A stretch of 64,000 bases of DNA from NCBI RefSeq assembly GCF_000737515.1, contig NZ_CP006587.1, positions 1-64,000 on the forward strand. The letters run 5' to 3'. Shown here piece by piece: positions 39,618-49,621 of this stretch. A program made the translations under genes and the position numbers. Origin of the DNA: Hymenobacter sp. APR13 (GTDB lineage: Bacteria; Bacteroidota; Bacteroidia; Cytophagales; Hymenobacteraceae). The notes beneath the pieces were generated by a model. The model was not told the DNA's origin. It searched no databases and saw only the letters and a program-made list of their open reading frames with translations. The first letter of the stretch is position 1. Each line of letters begins with the position of its first letter.

Positions 39618-42600
39618 ATGAAAACACTATTTACCAAGGTACCTGGAGCAACAACCTTTAGGCGAAGTATTGGTGGTCGTCTGCTCCTAGGCTCACTACT
39701 GAGCGCCATGCTGGGCAGTGCATCGGATGTTCAGGCTCAGTTTCCGCGTGTTGAATCGTTCAAGAACAATTCGGCCACTGGATTTACGGTGGGGGGCAGC
39801 GCCACACTTACCGGTGGTGTGGGCGACCCGAATGGCCAAGGATATTTACAGCTCACTTCTATAGCGCTCAACCAGGCTGGCTTTGCAGTCGACCAGACGG
39901 CTTTTGCGGCACCGCAGGGCTTTGGCATATCGTTCGAGTTCTTTGCTTATGGCGGTACTGGCGCCGATGGTTTTTCGTGCTTTCTGTTTGATGGCAGCAC
40001 AGTTACGTTTACGCCAGGCGCTTCGGGCGGCTCCTTGGGGTACGCCCAAAAAACCGCTGATCCTATCAGCAATGGCGTGCCAAATGGCTACATCGGCATT
40101 GGGATTGATGAGTTTGGCAACTATGCCAACGCTACGGAAGGACGTATAGGGGGGCCTGGCTTCACGCCAGACGCGGTATCCATCAGGGGAGCCGGCAATG
40201 GACGTAGCGCCACCGATTACCCATATCTGGATGGCAGCGGCACGTTGCCATTTAGCCTAGATGTACTCACGACAAGGGCCCAGGTTGGCAGCGCGGACTA
40301 CCGCCGTGCTTATATTGACCTGGTGCCCACCAATGGCACTTATCAGGTTACGGTTCGTATTCAGCATGGCAATGAGGTAACTACGGCCATTCGCAGTGTT
40401 CCGGTCCCGACGCCACCGCCGACCCTCCGCATTGGTTTCTCCGGCTCAACCGGCGGGAGTACCAACGTGCACGAAATTCGTAACCTGGCCATCGTTCGGG
40501 CGCCGTTTGCCAACGACGATCTGGCCGGCACTTCCTTCAACCAGGCCGTTACGCTGAATATCCTGGCCAATGATGTGGCGCCGGGCAGCAATTTCGACCC
40601 GGCTACGGTGGATCTGGACATCAACGCCAGTGGCATCCAGCAAACGCTGCTGGTGCCGGGCCGGGGTACCTTCTCGGTCACGGCACAGGGGGAAGTGGTT
40701 TTCACGCCTTCGGGCACGTTTTCGGGCGTAGTCACGACTCCGTACACGGTTAGCAGTGTGCTCGGCGACCAGTCCAGCCCGGCAAATATTACCATCATTG
40801 TGCAGGGAGCCGATGTGGCCACTACTGTGAGCGGCCCGAGCACCGCCAATCCAGGGGCACGTATCACGTATACCCTCAACACCACCAACCTGGGCACCGA
40901 GCCGGCTACCAACGTAGTACCCACCATCCAACTGGCACCTGCCCTACCCGCCGGCAGCATAACGCTACCGGCCGGCGCTACCTACACAGCGGGCACGGGG
41001 GTGGTTACATTTGCGACGATTCCCAACATTGAGGCCGGTGCCAGTCCGTTCACCAACTCCGTAACCTTCACAGTGCCCACAACCGGCACGACAGTCATCA
41101 CCGGTACTGGCAATGCAACGGCGGCCACACCTGACCCCGTATCTGCAAACAATACGTCGAGTATTACCACGCAGGTAACGGGTTTGGCCAATATTGATCA
41201 AGTCTGCTCCGAACCAGGCAAAGACGGACCGGGCACGCTTACCGGCTCCTCCGTGCCCAACACTTACTACCAGATTGCCAACGGAACGGTCGTTGACGCA
41301 AGCAATACCAGCATTCCACTACAGTCGGCCCCTATTGGCAGCACGCCTATCAGCGCCGGCGACATTGTGCTCATCATGCAGATGCAGGGGGCGGACATCA
41401 ATACCACCAACACTATTGCTTATGGGACCAACACCGGCAACTACATCGCCGGCCAGTATGAGTATGGCATTGCGCTGAATAGCGTACCGACGACGGGTGG
41501 CACGCTCACGCTGGTGAAAGGCGTAACGAACAGCTACGTAAACCAGGACTACAACGGCACGCTTACGGGCCAGCGCCGTTTTCAGGTGATTCGGGTACCG
41601 CAGTACTCCAGCCTGAGTGTAAGCGGCACCGTAACGGGGGCGGCCTGGAATGGGCGTGTGGGCGGTGTGTTAGCTCTCGATGTAACCGGCAAAACCACTT
41701 TTGCTACCGGCGCTTCTCTGAACATGGATGCCAAAGGCTTCCGAGGCGGTGGTGGGCGTAACCTGGCTGGTAGTACAGCATACAACAGCTCTGTTTTTCT
41801 AGCACCTGCTGCTAATGCTGCTCACGCCTCCAAAGGCGAAGGATACGCTGGCACGCCGCAATACACCTACGACGGCACCGCACTGACTAACAACGCGGTA
41901 GAAGGTTACCTTGGAGGCAGCCAGGGCCAGGGAGCTCCTGGCAATGGCGGCGGCGGAGCTACCGACTTCACGCCTGGCAGCAACTCCGGCAATGCCGGCG
42001 GCGGCGGCGGCGGCAACGGCGGCAGCGGGGGTACCGGCGGGTTTGGCTTCGGCTCAGACGCTACCGGCGAAATAGCGGATGGCGGCCGGGCCTCAGCCAG
42101 CACTTCGGCCAGCCGCTTACTGCTGGGCGGTGGCGGCGGAGCCGGCTCTTCCAACGATGCTACTGCCCTGCGCGCCAGCGGCGGCACTGGCGGCGGCATC
42201 ATTGTATTGCGCACAGGCGCTATTGCGGGCACCGCTACGTTGAGCGCGAATGGCGGCAACGCCCCGGCTACCCCCAGCGACGACCAGGGTGGCGGCGGCG
42301 GCGGCGCAGGGGGCTCTATCGTGGTACTTGCCATTCCGCCCAGCGGTGTGGCAGATGGCCTGAGTGGACTCACTATCAATGCTATTGGAGGCACTGGTGG
42401 CAGCGCTAATACTGACGAAAACAACAACAACCAGCGCACTGGCCCTGGCGGCGGCGGCGGCGGCGGGCTTATCTACAGCAATGGTGCGTTTGCCAACTCC
42501 GGCGCCACCGGCAATACCTCGCCGGTCCGGTCCGGCGCAAACGGCATTACCGATGGCAACAACTCGGTTGCTTTTGGCGCTGCCGCTGGCACAGCCGGCA

Positions 42601-43763
42601 TTATTACGCCCAATGTTGCTCCCACCACTACACCCATTGTAGCTGGGGCTGGGGCCTGTGAGCCGGTGCTGAATGCGGCCTTAAGCACAAGCACTCCTAA
42701 CATCACGCGTACTGGCGGTGCGGGCAGCGCGGTGAATCCTGCTACCTACATTCTGGCCGTATCGAACACCGGCGGCGCAGTTTCCAACGTTACGGCCACA
42801 GCCTCACTAGCCGCCAACGTGGTGGGCTACGACGCCTCGTTTACGCCAATTGTGACGCTGACGCTGGCCAACGGTACTACCTCCGTCCTCGGCAGTGGCA
42901 GTTATACCCTCCCTACAGCCGATGGCACCAGCACGCCGGCTTTCGGCGGCCTCAGAATTCCGGCTGGCGCCACCATTACCGTCACTTTCCGCGCTAAGTT
43001 GGTGGCCACAGCCCAGGACAATTTTGCGTACCAGGCCAGCGTGCTGCTACAGTACCTCGACCCAACGCGCCTGACTACCACCAAAACCGTGCAGCCTGGC
43101 CTGACCTACGACAGCTACACCGGGGCCGGGGCTGGCGTAGCTGCCGCGCCAGGCAGTGGCTACTCTGGCGGCTCCAGCACAGCCGAGGATGTAACCATCG
43201 CGCGGCCGCTGCCAGTAGAGTTGAAAGCTTTTGAAGCCAACGCCGTGCAGCTGGATGCTGTGCTGACTTGGACTACAGCCAGTGAAGTGAACAACGACCG
43301 GTTTGAAGTGGAGCGCTCCTTCGATGCGCGCAGCTTCGAGCGGGTGGGCACCGTACGCGGCCAGGGCACTACCAGCCGCAGCACCGACTACGATTTCACG
43401 GATGCCGGGGCCGGCCGCCGCGGCAACCAGATAGCCTACTACCGCCTGCGCCAGGTTGACGTTGACGGCAAAGAGTCTATCAGCCCGGTGCGGGTGGTGC
43501 GGTTCTCCGGTCCTGGCAAAGCCGCCATCAGCCTCTACCCCAACCCGGCCCCAGGCCGCACAACACTCGACCTGACCGGGCTACCCGCCGGCACTTACCA
43601 GGTACAGATACTGGATCTGGCAGGCCGAGCAGTTGGGCGTTTCACGCTGGAAGGTGCCAGCAAGCATCCCCTGAATCTGCTCACCCTGCCCCAGGGTTCC
43701 TACGTGGTGCGGGTTGTAGGCCAGGGTGTGAGTGTGGCATTGCCGCTGACTCGCCACGACTAA
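39618..43763 (+). CDS. Large secreted T9SS protein, adhesin-like
   Basis: A 1381-residue protein with a signal peptide (about 1-40, ending VQAQ). An L-type lectin-like beta domain comes first (about 45-290: GFGISFEFFAYGGTGADGFSCFLFD). DUF11-type repeats follow (about 390-520 and again about 1025-1145), then a long domain with a very Gly-rich stretch (about 760-1010, GGGGG runs). The end is a type A T9SS sorting domain (about 1300-1381: ISLYPNPAPGRTTLDL, QGSYVVRV). It should be secreted through the type IX system and held at the cell surface, probably for adhesion. It is the first host gene right of the prophage. A CATCTTTG box at 39439 is a possible -7 element. Confidence 0.85.
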   Translation: MKTLFTKVPGATTFRRSIGGRLLLGSLLSAMLGSASDVQAQFPRVESFKNNSATGFTVGGSATLTGGVGDPNGQGYLQLTSIALNQAGFAVDQTAFAAPQGFGISFEFFAYGGTGADGFSCFLFDGSTVTFTPGASGGSLGYAQKTADPISNGVPNGYIGIGIDEFGNYANATEGRIGGPGFTPDAVSIRGAGNGRSATDYPYLDGSGTLPFSLDVLTTRAQVGSADYRRAYIDLVPTNGTYQVTVRIQHGNEVTTAIRSVPVPTPPPTLRIGFSGSTGGSTNVHEIRNLAIVRAPFANDDLAGTSFNQAVTLNILANDVAPGSNFDPATVDLDINASGIQQTLLVPGRGTFSVTAQGEVVFTPSGTFSGVVTTPYTVSSVLGDQSSPANITIIVQGADVATTVSGPSTANPGARITYTLNTTNLGTEPATNVVPTIQLAPALPAGSITLPAGATYTAGTGVVTFATIPNIEAGASPFTNSVTFTVPTTGTTVITGTGNATAATPDPVSANNTSSITTQVTGLANIDQVCSEPGKDGPGTLTGSSVPNTYYQIANGTVVDASNTSIPLQSAPIGSTPISAGDIVLIMQMQGADINTTNTIAYGTNTGNYIAGQYEYGIALNSVPTTGGTLTLVKGVTNSYVNQDYNGTLTGQRRFQVIRVPQYSSLSVSGTVTGAAWNGRVGGVLALDVTGKTTFATGASLNMDAKGFRGGGGRNLAGSTAYNSSVFLAPAANAAHASKGEGYAGTPQYTYDGTALTNNAVEGYLGGSQGQGAPGNGGGGATDFTPGSNSGNAGGGGGGNGGSGGTGGFGFGSDATGEIADGGRASASTSASRLLLGGGGGAGSSNDATALRASGGTGGGIIVLRTGAIAGTATLSANGGNAPATPSDDQGGGGGGAGGSIVVLAIPPSGVADGLSGLTINAIGGTGGSANTDENNNNQRTGPGGGGGGGLIYSNGAFANSGATGNTSPVRSGANGITDGNNSVAFGAAAGTAGIITPNVAPTTTPIVAGAGACEPVLNAALSTSTPNITRTGGAGSAVNPATYILAVSNTGGAVSNVTATASLAANVVGYDASFTPIVTLTLANGTTSVLGSGSYTLPTADGTSTPAFGGLRIPAGATITVTFRAKLVATAQDNFAYQASVLLQYLDPTRLTTTKTVQPGLTYDSYTGAGAGVAAAPGSGYSGGSSTAEDVTIARPLPVELKAFEANAVQLDAVLTWTTASEVNNDRFEVERSFDARSFERVGTVRGQGTTSRSTDYDFTDAGAGRRGNQIAYYRLRQVDVDGKESISPVRVVRFSGPGKAAISLYPNPAPGRTTLDLTGLPAGTYQVQILDLAGRAVGRFTLEGASKHPLNLLTLPQGSYVVRVVGQGVSVALPLTRHD

Positions 43764-43780
43764 TATTTTCCTGATCTATT

Positions 43781-43826
43781 AATAAAGAAGGGCCCGGCAG
43801 ATGCATCTGCCGGGCCCTTCTTTATT
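43781..43826. terminator. Bidirectional terminator, perfect 46-bp palindrome
   Basis: AATAAAGAAGGGCCCGG... forms a perfect inverted repeat with 23-nt arms (43781-43803, 43804-43826), with A-rich and T-rich ends. It serves the convergent genes on both sides. Confidence 0.9.
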
Positions 43827-43840
43827 GCCTGTCAGTTGAT

Positions 43841-45724
43841 CTACTCTTTCACAAACCGGCGTACCACCCGGCTTCCCTCCGACTCCACCGTGAGCAGATA
43901 CACACCGGGCGCTACCCCGGGAAGTAGCAGCGTCTGGCGGTTGGCGCCTGCCCGCACGGCTATGGCCTGCGTGGCCACGGTGCGGCCCAGCAAATCCTGC
44001 ACCTGCAGGGTACCAGCATTGGCCCGGCGCGCCTCGAAAGCTACCGTCAGGGCGTCGCGGACGGGGTTAGGGTAGGCGGCGAAGCTCTCGGCTACCAGCG
44101 CGGCGGGCTGCGTAGCCAGCACAATGGCCAGATCTTTGGCGCCACGGAACACCTGGCCGCGGATTTCGCCGCCGGGGTTGGCCGCCGTGTGGATGTTTAC
44201 ATAGATACTGTCGCGGCGGAACTGCAGGGCGCGACGCGCCGTGAAGGGCCGGGTGGCGTTGGGGCCGGCATTGCCAGTGGGCTGCCAGAAACCCTCAGCC
44301 GAAATGGCGGCTCCGCCGCTGGGCCCGAAGAATGGCGCCAGATCAAATACCACCGGGCCCGCCTGCGTGCGCAGCGCCGAATGGAAGTGCCCTACCGTGA
44401 CGGGGCCGCTCAGGCTGCCCCAGGCCATGCTGAAGTGCACGTTGCTCTGGTCGCGGTCCATGCTCACGAAGCCCGAGCCGTAGCCGCCGGTGGCCACCGG
44501 GTTAGGCCGCTCCTGCGCCCCGTTGAGCGAGAATGTGTAGCCCTCCCGCGCCAGCCGGAATACCTGCCCCCGGATTTCGCCGCTCGGATTGGCAGCCGTG
44601 TTGAATACCAGGTTAGCGCCTCCCGTCAGAAACAGGTTGACCGCCGCCGTATTCAGGCCGGTCAGCGTTACCGCAAAGGCATTGGGCGTACCAGCCGGAA
44701 TCGTTACGGTAGTCAGCGGAGCAGCCGGGTTGGCCTGGTCGGCATCGGCCTGAAACACCGCCAGGCTGGTGGGCGCCCCACTCAGGCCGGTATGAGCCAC
44801 AAAGATGCGCAGGGTATCAAACGTGGAGTTGAGGCGCAGAAACGATACGGCCCGGGCCGTGGTAGTCACGGCAGGCACCATCTGGGCGCCGTCGAAGCGG
44901 GCATCGTGGCTGAGGTAGCGCGCCTCCCGGATCAGCTGGCCCCGGATTTCGCCGCCGGGATTGGCCGCCGTGTGTACGTTGATGTAGATCTGCCCGGCCA
45001 GCATGGCCGTCACGATGGCCGCAGTGGGCGCCACTTCCCCTTCGATTACGTTGCCGTTCACAAATGACTGCAGGTCCAGCACCACCGGCCCGGCCACGCC
45101 CGTGGCACCCTGGTGGAAGTGGCAGGCGGTAATCGGGCCACTCAACCCGCCTACCACCACCCGAAACTTCAGCTTGTCCTGGCTCTGCGCCAGATTGAAC
45201 GTGCCGATACCTACGCCATTGGTCGTGACGGGCGGTACTTCCTGCGCCCCCGACAGCGACGCCACAAACTCTTCGTCTTTCTCAATTTCAACCTGCCCAC
45301 GGATTTCGCCGCCGGGGTTGGCTGCAGTATGCACATTGAGGTAGTAGCCGCCCCGCAGGTAGCGGTCCAGCTTACCCCGGTCGATGTCGGCCCCCGTCAG
45401 GAAGCCCTGGATGCGGTTGCCGCGGATGAACCGGAACAGGTCGGTGACTACTGGCCCGGATACACCGCGGAAACCGTTGTGGGTATGGGCGGCCGTGATG
45501 GGGCCGCTCAGCCCACTAAAGGAGCCGGAAATAAACAGCGTGTCGCGGGTAGGATTGAGCGTGAAGCTAACGGCCCCGCGGGCGTTGGTAGTCACGGCGG
45601 GCACTTCCTGCGCCCCGGTCAACGAAGCGCCCAGCAGCAGATGGGCCCGCAGGTGGTCGGCAAAGGCAGAGCTGCTGCCGAGCAAGGCACATAGCAGCAA
45701 CAAACGCGTAAGAAGTTGTTTCAT
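43841..45724 (-). CDS. Four-CHRD-domain T9SS protein
   Basis: A 627-residue secreted protein with a signal peptide (about 1-22). Four CHRD domains follow, at about 30-148, 151-275, 280-395 and 398-530. Three carry the full signature L(S/T)GAQEVP or similar, (F)SGLSGPIT-A-H-H, GPVV-DL and Y-(L/I)NVHTAANPGGEIRGQ; the third is diverged (FDGAQMVPAV, LVFNTAANPSGEIRGQ). A type A T9SS sorting domain closes it (about 545-627: AYPNPVRDALTV, PGVYLLTV). CHRD domains are of uncertain function. It is probably surface-attached. Confidence 0.88.
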   Translation of the reverse strand: MKQLLTRLLLLCALLGSSSAFADHLRAHLLLGASLTGAQEVPAVTTNARGAVSFTLNPTRDTLFISGSFSGLSGPITAAHTHNGFRGVSGPVVTDLFRFIRGNRIQGFLTGADIDRGKLDRYLRGGYYLNVHTAANPGGEIRGQVEIEKDEEFVASLSGAQEVPPVTTNGVGIGTFNLAQSQDKLKFRVVVGGLSGPITACHFHQGATGVAGPVVLDLQSFVNGNVIEGEVAPTAAIVTAMLAGQIYINVHTAANPGGEIRGQLIREARYLSHDARFDGAQMVPAVTTTARAVSFLRLNSTFDTLRIFVAHTGLSGAPTSLAVFQADADQANPAAPLTTVTIPAGTPNAFAVTLTGLNTAAVNLFLTGGANLVFNTAANPSGEIRGQVFRLAREGYTFSLNGAQERPNPVATGGYGSGFVSMDRDQSNVHFSMAWGSLSGPVTVGHFHSALRTQAGPVVFDLAPFFGPSGGAAISAEGFWQPTGNAGPNATRPFTARRALQFRRDSIYVNIHTAANPGGEIRGQVFRGAKDLAIVLATQPAALVAESFAAYPNPVRDALTVAFEARRANAGTLQVQDLLGRTVATQAIAVRAGANRQTLLLPGVAPGVYLLTVESEGSRVVRRFVKE

Positions 45725-45840
45725 GGGAACAGGGAGTAAAAATGAACAGAATGCCAGATGGTTAACCTACCAACTCGTAACTAACTACCGTTTCGTTGCC
45801 TGCAGGTTATGTATAAAATTGCGTCCTTGCGGGCTTGCCC

Positions 45841-45861
45841 GCCGCTGGCCCGGCCAGCGGC
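45841..45861 (+). other. GC-rich hairpin in the guaD leader
   Basis: GCCGCTGGCC and GGCCAGCGGC form a perfect 10-bp stem about 40 nt before the guaD ATG, in a stretch with no gene. It may shape the mRNA leader. There is no immediate T run, so it is not a clear terminator. Confidence 0.45.
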
Positions 45862-45900
45862 GACAGCCAACAGCTTTTTTGTTCTCTACTCTACATTTTT

Positions 45901-46377
45901 ATGGAAGCTCCCAACTCCGAATTCATGCGCGAAGCCATTCGCCTGTCCGTTGAAAAGATGCAGGCCGGCCACGGCGGGCCGTTTGGCTGCGTCATCGTGA
46001 AAGACGGCCAGATCATTGCCCGCGGCTTCAACCAGGTCACCAGCACCCACGACCCCACCTGCCACGCCGAGGTGGATGCCATCCGCAAGGCCTGCGCTAC
46101 GCTGGGCACCTTCCAGCTCGACGGCTGCGACCTGTACACCAGCTGTGAGCCCTGCCCCATGTGCCTGGGCGCCATCTATTGGGCCCGTCCGCGCCGGGTG
46201 TTCTACGGCAACACCAAGGCCGATGCCGCCGCCATCGGCTTCGACGACCAGTTCATCTACGACGAAATCGAGAAGCCCCTCTCCGACCGGCAGATTCCGA
46301 TGACCGAGCTGCTCCGCGACGAGGCCGCCGCCGGCTTCCGGGCCTGGGAGCAACACGAAAGCCGCACCGACTACTAG
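45901..46377 (+). CDS. guaD: Guanine deaminase
   Basis: A 158-residue cytosolic enzyme of the cytidine-deaminase fold that converts guanine to xanthine. Residue by residue it resembles the B. subtilis GuaD type: GGPFGCVIVKDGQIIARG (about 26-43), Zn ligands in PTCHAEVDAIRKAC (about 53-66) with catalytic Glu, SCEPCPMCLGAIYWARP (about 83-99), and the GuaD-specific end AAAIGFDDQFIYDEIEKP. The ATG at 45901 gives the family start; the in-frame ATG 22 codons upstream reads through the leader hairpin and is not supported. Confidence 0.9.
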   Translation: MEAPNSEFMREAIRLSVEKMQAGHGGPFGCVIVKDGQIIARGFNQVTSTHDPTCHAEVDAIRKACATLGTFQLDGCDLYTSCEPCPMCLGAIYWARPRRVFYGNTKADAAAIGFDDQFIYDEIEKPLSDRQIPMTELLRDEAAAGFRAWEQHESRTDY

Positions 46378-46553
46378 GCGCTGTTATTATACATTTCCGC
46401 CAACGCATATCACCCGGCCTGCTGAACATTCGCAGGCCGGATATTTTTTTTCATATTCCACCAGCTATGAAACCCATTTCACAGTCTAGAAATGACACAC
46501 CTTATCCAGAAAATATAAAACACGCTTTACTCCCGTCCGGCATTTTTGGCCTT

Positions 46554-46561
46554 TAACTTTG
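46554..46561 (+). promoter_or_regulatory. Bacteroidota -7 box
   Basis: TAACTTTG fits TAnnTTTG and lies 32 nt before the TTG start of the heparinase-like gene. Confidence 0.5.
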
Positions 46562-46593
46562 CACTTTAAATATAATTAAACCCATATAAGCAT

Positions 46594-49524
46594 TTGAAAC
46601 AATTAGTTTTTCTGCTCGCGGCTGTATGTTGGTCTTTGGGCCTGACCTGCCACGCGCAAACCGGGGCCTGGCTGCCGGCAGGCGCCAACACCTCGTATCC
46701 GCGCACCCTGCTACAGGCCGCTGATATTCCGGCCGTACAGGCCACCTTAGCTGGCAGCTCCAGCGCCCGCACGCTCTACGCCGGCCTATATGCGGGCACC
46801 GGCACCACCCCACCCACCGACAACGCCTCGTCCGGCGGCCGCCGGGCACGGGCCACGTTCGCCAAAAACACCGCCTTCGTGCTGTTGCTGAACCGCCGGC
46901 CTGACGGCGCGGCGCTGGCGCCCCTCACCGAAGCCGAGCAAACGGCGCTGCTGAGTGGGGCGCAGTCGGCCCTGGAAACGCTGAACCCGGCGGTGGAGGG
47001 GGTTATAAACTACACGGAGTGGCAGTGGCGCTCCAAGGAGCTGATTGACTACCTGGTTGCCTACGACCTGCTGCGGGGCGCGGGCGTACCGGAAGCCTCG
47101 CTGGCCCCGGCCAAAGCCCGCCTGCAGACGTTTGCCGGCAACCTGTACCAGCAAAGCAACCAGCCGTTTTTCGGGGTGAGCTTCTACGCCTTCGTCAAAA
47201 ACAACCATACCCTAATGACGGCCGCCGCGCTGGGCATGGCGGCCGTGGTGCTCAACGATGCCACCAGCCTCAGCCCCCAGCAGCAGCCCCAGAACTGGAT
47301 CAACGCGGGCATGTACCACCTCGACAACGTGCTGTGGCAGGACGCGCAGCGGCAGTCGGACCCGGCGGCGGTGGCGGGCTACGCCGAGGGGCCGTATTAT
47401 TTTAAGTACGCTTTCCTCAACTGCCTGCCTTTCTTCCGGGCCATGGGCCACTTTCTGCCGGCCGGCCCGCTGCCCTACACCGTGGGCACCCGCACCCGCG
47501 ACATCCCCAACCCCTACTACGACCCGCGCTACGCCCGCCTCTACGACTGGATTACGGCCATTCTGCTGCCCGACGGCCGGCTGCCGGCTCTGGAAGACTC
47601 CTACGTGGACATGGGCATGCCCGAGCTGGCCCTCACCGGCCAGCGCCGCTACGTGCGCCCCCTGGCGCTTGGCAACCTGGCGCCCCAGCAGCTCAACACC
47701 CTCAGCAGTCAGCTGCGCGACATCACCGTGGACATGCGCGCCGCCTACCTGGCCGCCAACCTCCAGCCGCTGGCTGCCCCCGCCGATTCGGGCCTGACGG
47801 TGCTGCCCGCCAGCGGCAACCTGGTGTTCCGGAGCGGCCCCGATACGCTGGCTACCTACCTGCACCTGTACGGCAAAAACGGCGCGGCCCAGACCAACTC
47901 CGGCGGCCACAGCCAGGCCGATGCCGGAAGCTTCCTGCTGCACGCCTACGGCCAGCTGCTGGCCCTCGATGCCGGCTACCTCAGCTACGGCCGCCGCGCC
48001 GAAGTCGGCAACGCCACCAACCACAACATGGTACTGGTGGACGGGGCCGGGCCGGCCATCGGCACCACGGGCGCCGCCAACGATGCCGCAGCTTTCATTC
48101 AGAACACCTTCCAGACCAGCGGGCTGCGCTACGGCGAGGTGCAGACCAGCTACCAGCAGGCAGGCATCACGCGGAAGGCGCTGTTTGTGCGCGGCACCTA
48201 CTTTATTCTGGCTGATGCATTGGCCGCGCCCGTAGCGCACACCTACACCTGGCAGCTGCACGGCTACGGCCTAGCCGGTGGCACGCCCGCCACCGGCACC
48301 TTCACCGACAGCCTGACGGTGGGCGCCGGCATCTGGCACAAAAACGGCGCGCAGCTCCGGACCCAGGTGGTAGCTACGGGCGGCGCCACCTACACGGCCG
48401 CCACCGGCAGCCATGAGCTCACCTACAACACCCCGGAGCAGCATACTACGCTGCTGGCGCACGCCACCGGCACCAGCCCCCAGTTTCTGGCGGCTCTGTA
48501 TCCGTACACGTCGGCCGCGCCGCGCCTGCTGGCCGCCAGTACCGCCGGAACCGCCACGCTCAGCAGCCGCGGCGCCTTCCTCGATGCTGCCTTCGCCCAA
48601 GCCGACACGGTGCTGAGCATGGTGGCCTCGGCGCTGCCCAAGCCGCTGGCCGCCGACGGCCGCCTGAACTTCTATTCCACCGATTCGCTGGGCAACTTCG
48701 CCCAGCTGTTTGTGCAGGACGGGCGGGTGCTGCAGTATGGCACCCAGCCCATGCTGCAGGCCAGCCGCCGCGCTACCCTGAGCTGGCAGCAGCTCAGCGG
48801 CACCCAGTTTGAAGGCTACGCCAGCCGCGCCACCGAGCTGGTGCTGGCGCTGGACTTCGTACCCGGCACCGTCACGGGGGTTGGGGTGCAGCGCTATTCC
48901 TACAATGCCGCGGCCCGGCAGCTGACGGTTATGCTCACGCAGGCGGGCCGCTTCTTCGTATCGTCGGTGGCGCGGCCGCTGCCGGTGGAGCTGGTGCGCT
49001 TCGGGGCCCGCCGCCAGCCCGATGGCACCGTGCACCTCAGCTGGCAGACAGCCTCCGAGCTGCGCAATGCCGGCTTCACGGTGGAGCGCCGCACCGACGC
49101 CGGCGCCTTCCGGGCAGTGGGCAGCCGGCCCGGCCGCGGCACCAGCGTCACCCCCACCAGCTACACCCTCGACGACCTCACGCCCCCCGCCGAGCAGACC
49201 TACTACCGCCTGGTGCAAACCGACCACGACAACACCACCACGTACTCAATGGTGGCAACGGTGCCCGCCCTGGCCCGGCAGCCCCGCGTGCTGGTGCAGC
49301 CCGTGCCGGCCAGCCAGGAGCTTACCGTCAAGTTTGCGGGCACGGTAGCCGGCCAGCAGGTGCAGATTTTCAACCAGCTGGGGCAACTGGTAGTACGCGT
49401 GCCCTACCAGCCGCAAGCCCGCCTGGGCATCAGCCACCTGCCGCCCGGCCTGTACCAGCTGCGGCTGGTTGATGCCCACGGCCAGCCATTGGCCCCCACC
49501 GAGAAAGTGCTGATTGCCCGGTAA
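46594..49524 (+). CDS. Heparinase II/III-like secreted T9SS protein
   Basis: A 976-residue protein with a signal peptide (about 1-22, CHAQ) from a TTG start supported by the -7 box. An all-alpha toroid-like region (about 60-390) contains NYTEWQWRSKELIDYLVAYDLL, FYAFVKNNHTLMTAAALG and GYAEGPYYFKY. A heparinase II/III-type beta-sandwich follows (about 415-640: QTNSGGHSQADAGSFLLHAYGQ, NHNMVLVDG). The end is a type A T9SS sorting domain (about 895-976). It is a likely polysaccharide lyase acting on uronate-containing polymers outside the cell; the substrate is unknown. Confidence 0.82.
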   Translation: MKQLVFLLAAVCWSLGLTCHAQTGAWLPAGANTSYPRTLLQAADIPAVQATLAGSSSARTLYAGLYAGTGTTPPTDNASSGGRRARATFAKNTAFVLLLNRRPDGAALAPLTEAEQTALLSGAQSALETLNPAVEGVINYTEWQWRSKELIDYLVAYDLLRGAGVPEASLAPAKARLQTFAGNLYQQSNQPFFGVSFYAFVKNNHTLMTAAALGMAAVVLNDATSLSPQQQPQNWINAGMYHLDNVLWQDAQRQSDPAAVAGYAEGPYYFKYAFLNCLPFFRAMGHFLPAGPLPYTVGTRTRDIPNPYYDPRYARLYDWITAILLPDGRLPALEDSYVDMGMPELALTGQRRYVRPLALGNLAPQQLNTLSSQLRDITVDMRAAYLAANLQPLAAPADSGLTVLPASGNLVFRSGPDTLATYLHLYGKNGAAQTNSGGHSQADAGSFLLHAYGQLLALDAGYLSYGRRAEVGNATNHNMVLVDGAGPAIGTTGAANDAAAFIQNTFQTSGLRYGEVQTSYQQAGITRKALFVRGTYFILADALAAPVAHTYTWQLHGYGLAGGTPATGTFTDSLTVGAGIWHKNGAQLRTQVVATGGATYTAATGSHELTYNTPEQHTTLLAHATGTSPQFLAALYPYTSAAPRLLAASTAGTATLSSRGAFLDAAFAQADTVLSMVASALPKPLAADGRLNFYSTDSLGNFAQLFVQDGRVLQYGTQPMLQASRRATLSWQQLSGTQFEGYASRATELVLALDFVPGTVTGVGVQRYSYNAAARQLTVMLTQAGRFFVSSVARPLPVELVRFGARRQPDGTVHLSWQTASELRNAGFTVERRTDAGAFRAVGSRPGRGTSVTPTSYTLDDLTPPAEQTYYRLVQTDHDNTTTYSMVATVPALARQPRVLVQPVPASQELTVKFAGTVAGQQVQIFNQLGQLVVRVPYQPQARLGISHLPPGLYQLRLVDAHGQPLAPTEKVLIAR

Positions 49525-49544
49525 GCTCCCCAGTGGCGCTTACC

Positions 49545-49586
49545 AACACAAAGCCCCTGCTGCAGCTGCAACAGGGGCTTTGTGTT
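49545..49586. terminator. Bidirectional terminator
   Basis: AACACAAAGCCCCTG pairs perfectly with CAGGGGCTTTGTGTT around a 12-nt loop, between the convergent heparinase-like and ffh genes. Confidence 0.88.
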
Positions 49587-49621
49587 GAGGCTAATGCTGC
49601 CGAAGCAGCCGAGAAGCCGGT

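Noticed and set aside
39455..39709. 84-residue minus-strand frame over the start of the large T9SS gene
   Set aside because: It overlaps the signal peptide region of the real gene, has no motif and shows random composition.
41940..42470. GGC-rich runs as a DNA repeat or PE_PGRS-like mobile unit
   Set aside because: They encode the Gly-rich segment of one T9SS protein with irregular spacing. No discrete repeat unit is seen.
45835..45900. Upstream in-frame ATG for guaD
   Set aside because: It would translate the GC hairpin leader and add residues not seen in GuaD-type enzymes. The ATG at 45901 fits the family.
47212..48261. Long antisense frames in the GC-rich genes (also at 44189, 48271, 49997, 55696, 57859, 61319)
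   Set aside because: They are shadows of high-GC third-position coding. The plus-strand (or true-strand) products carry the recognisable domains and signal peptides.
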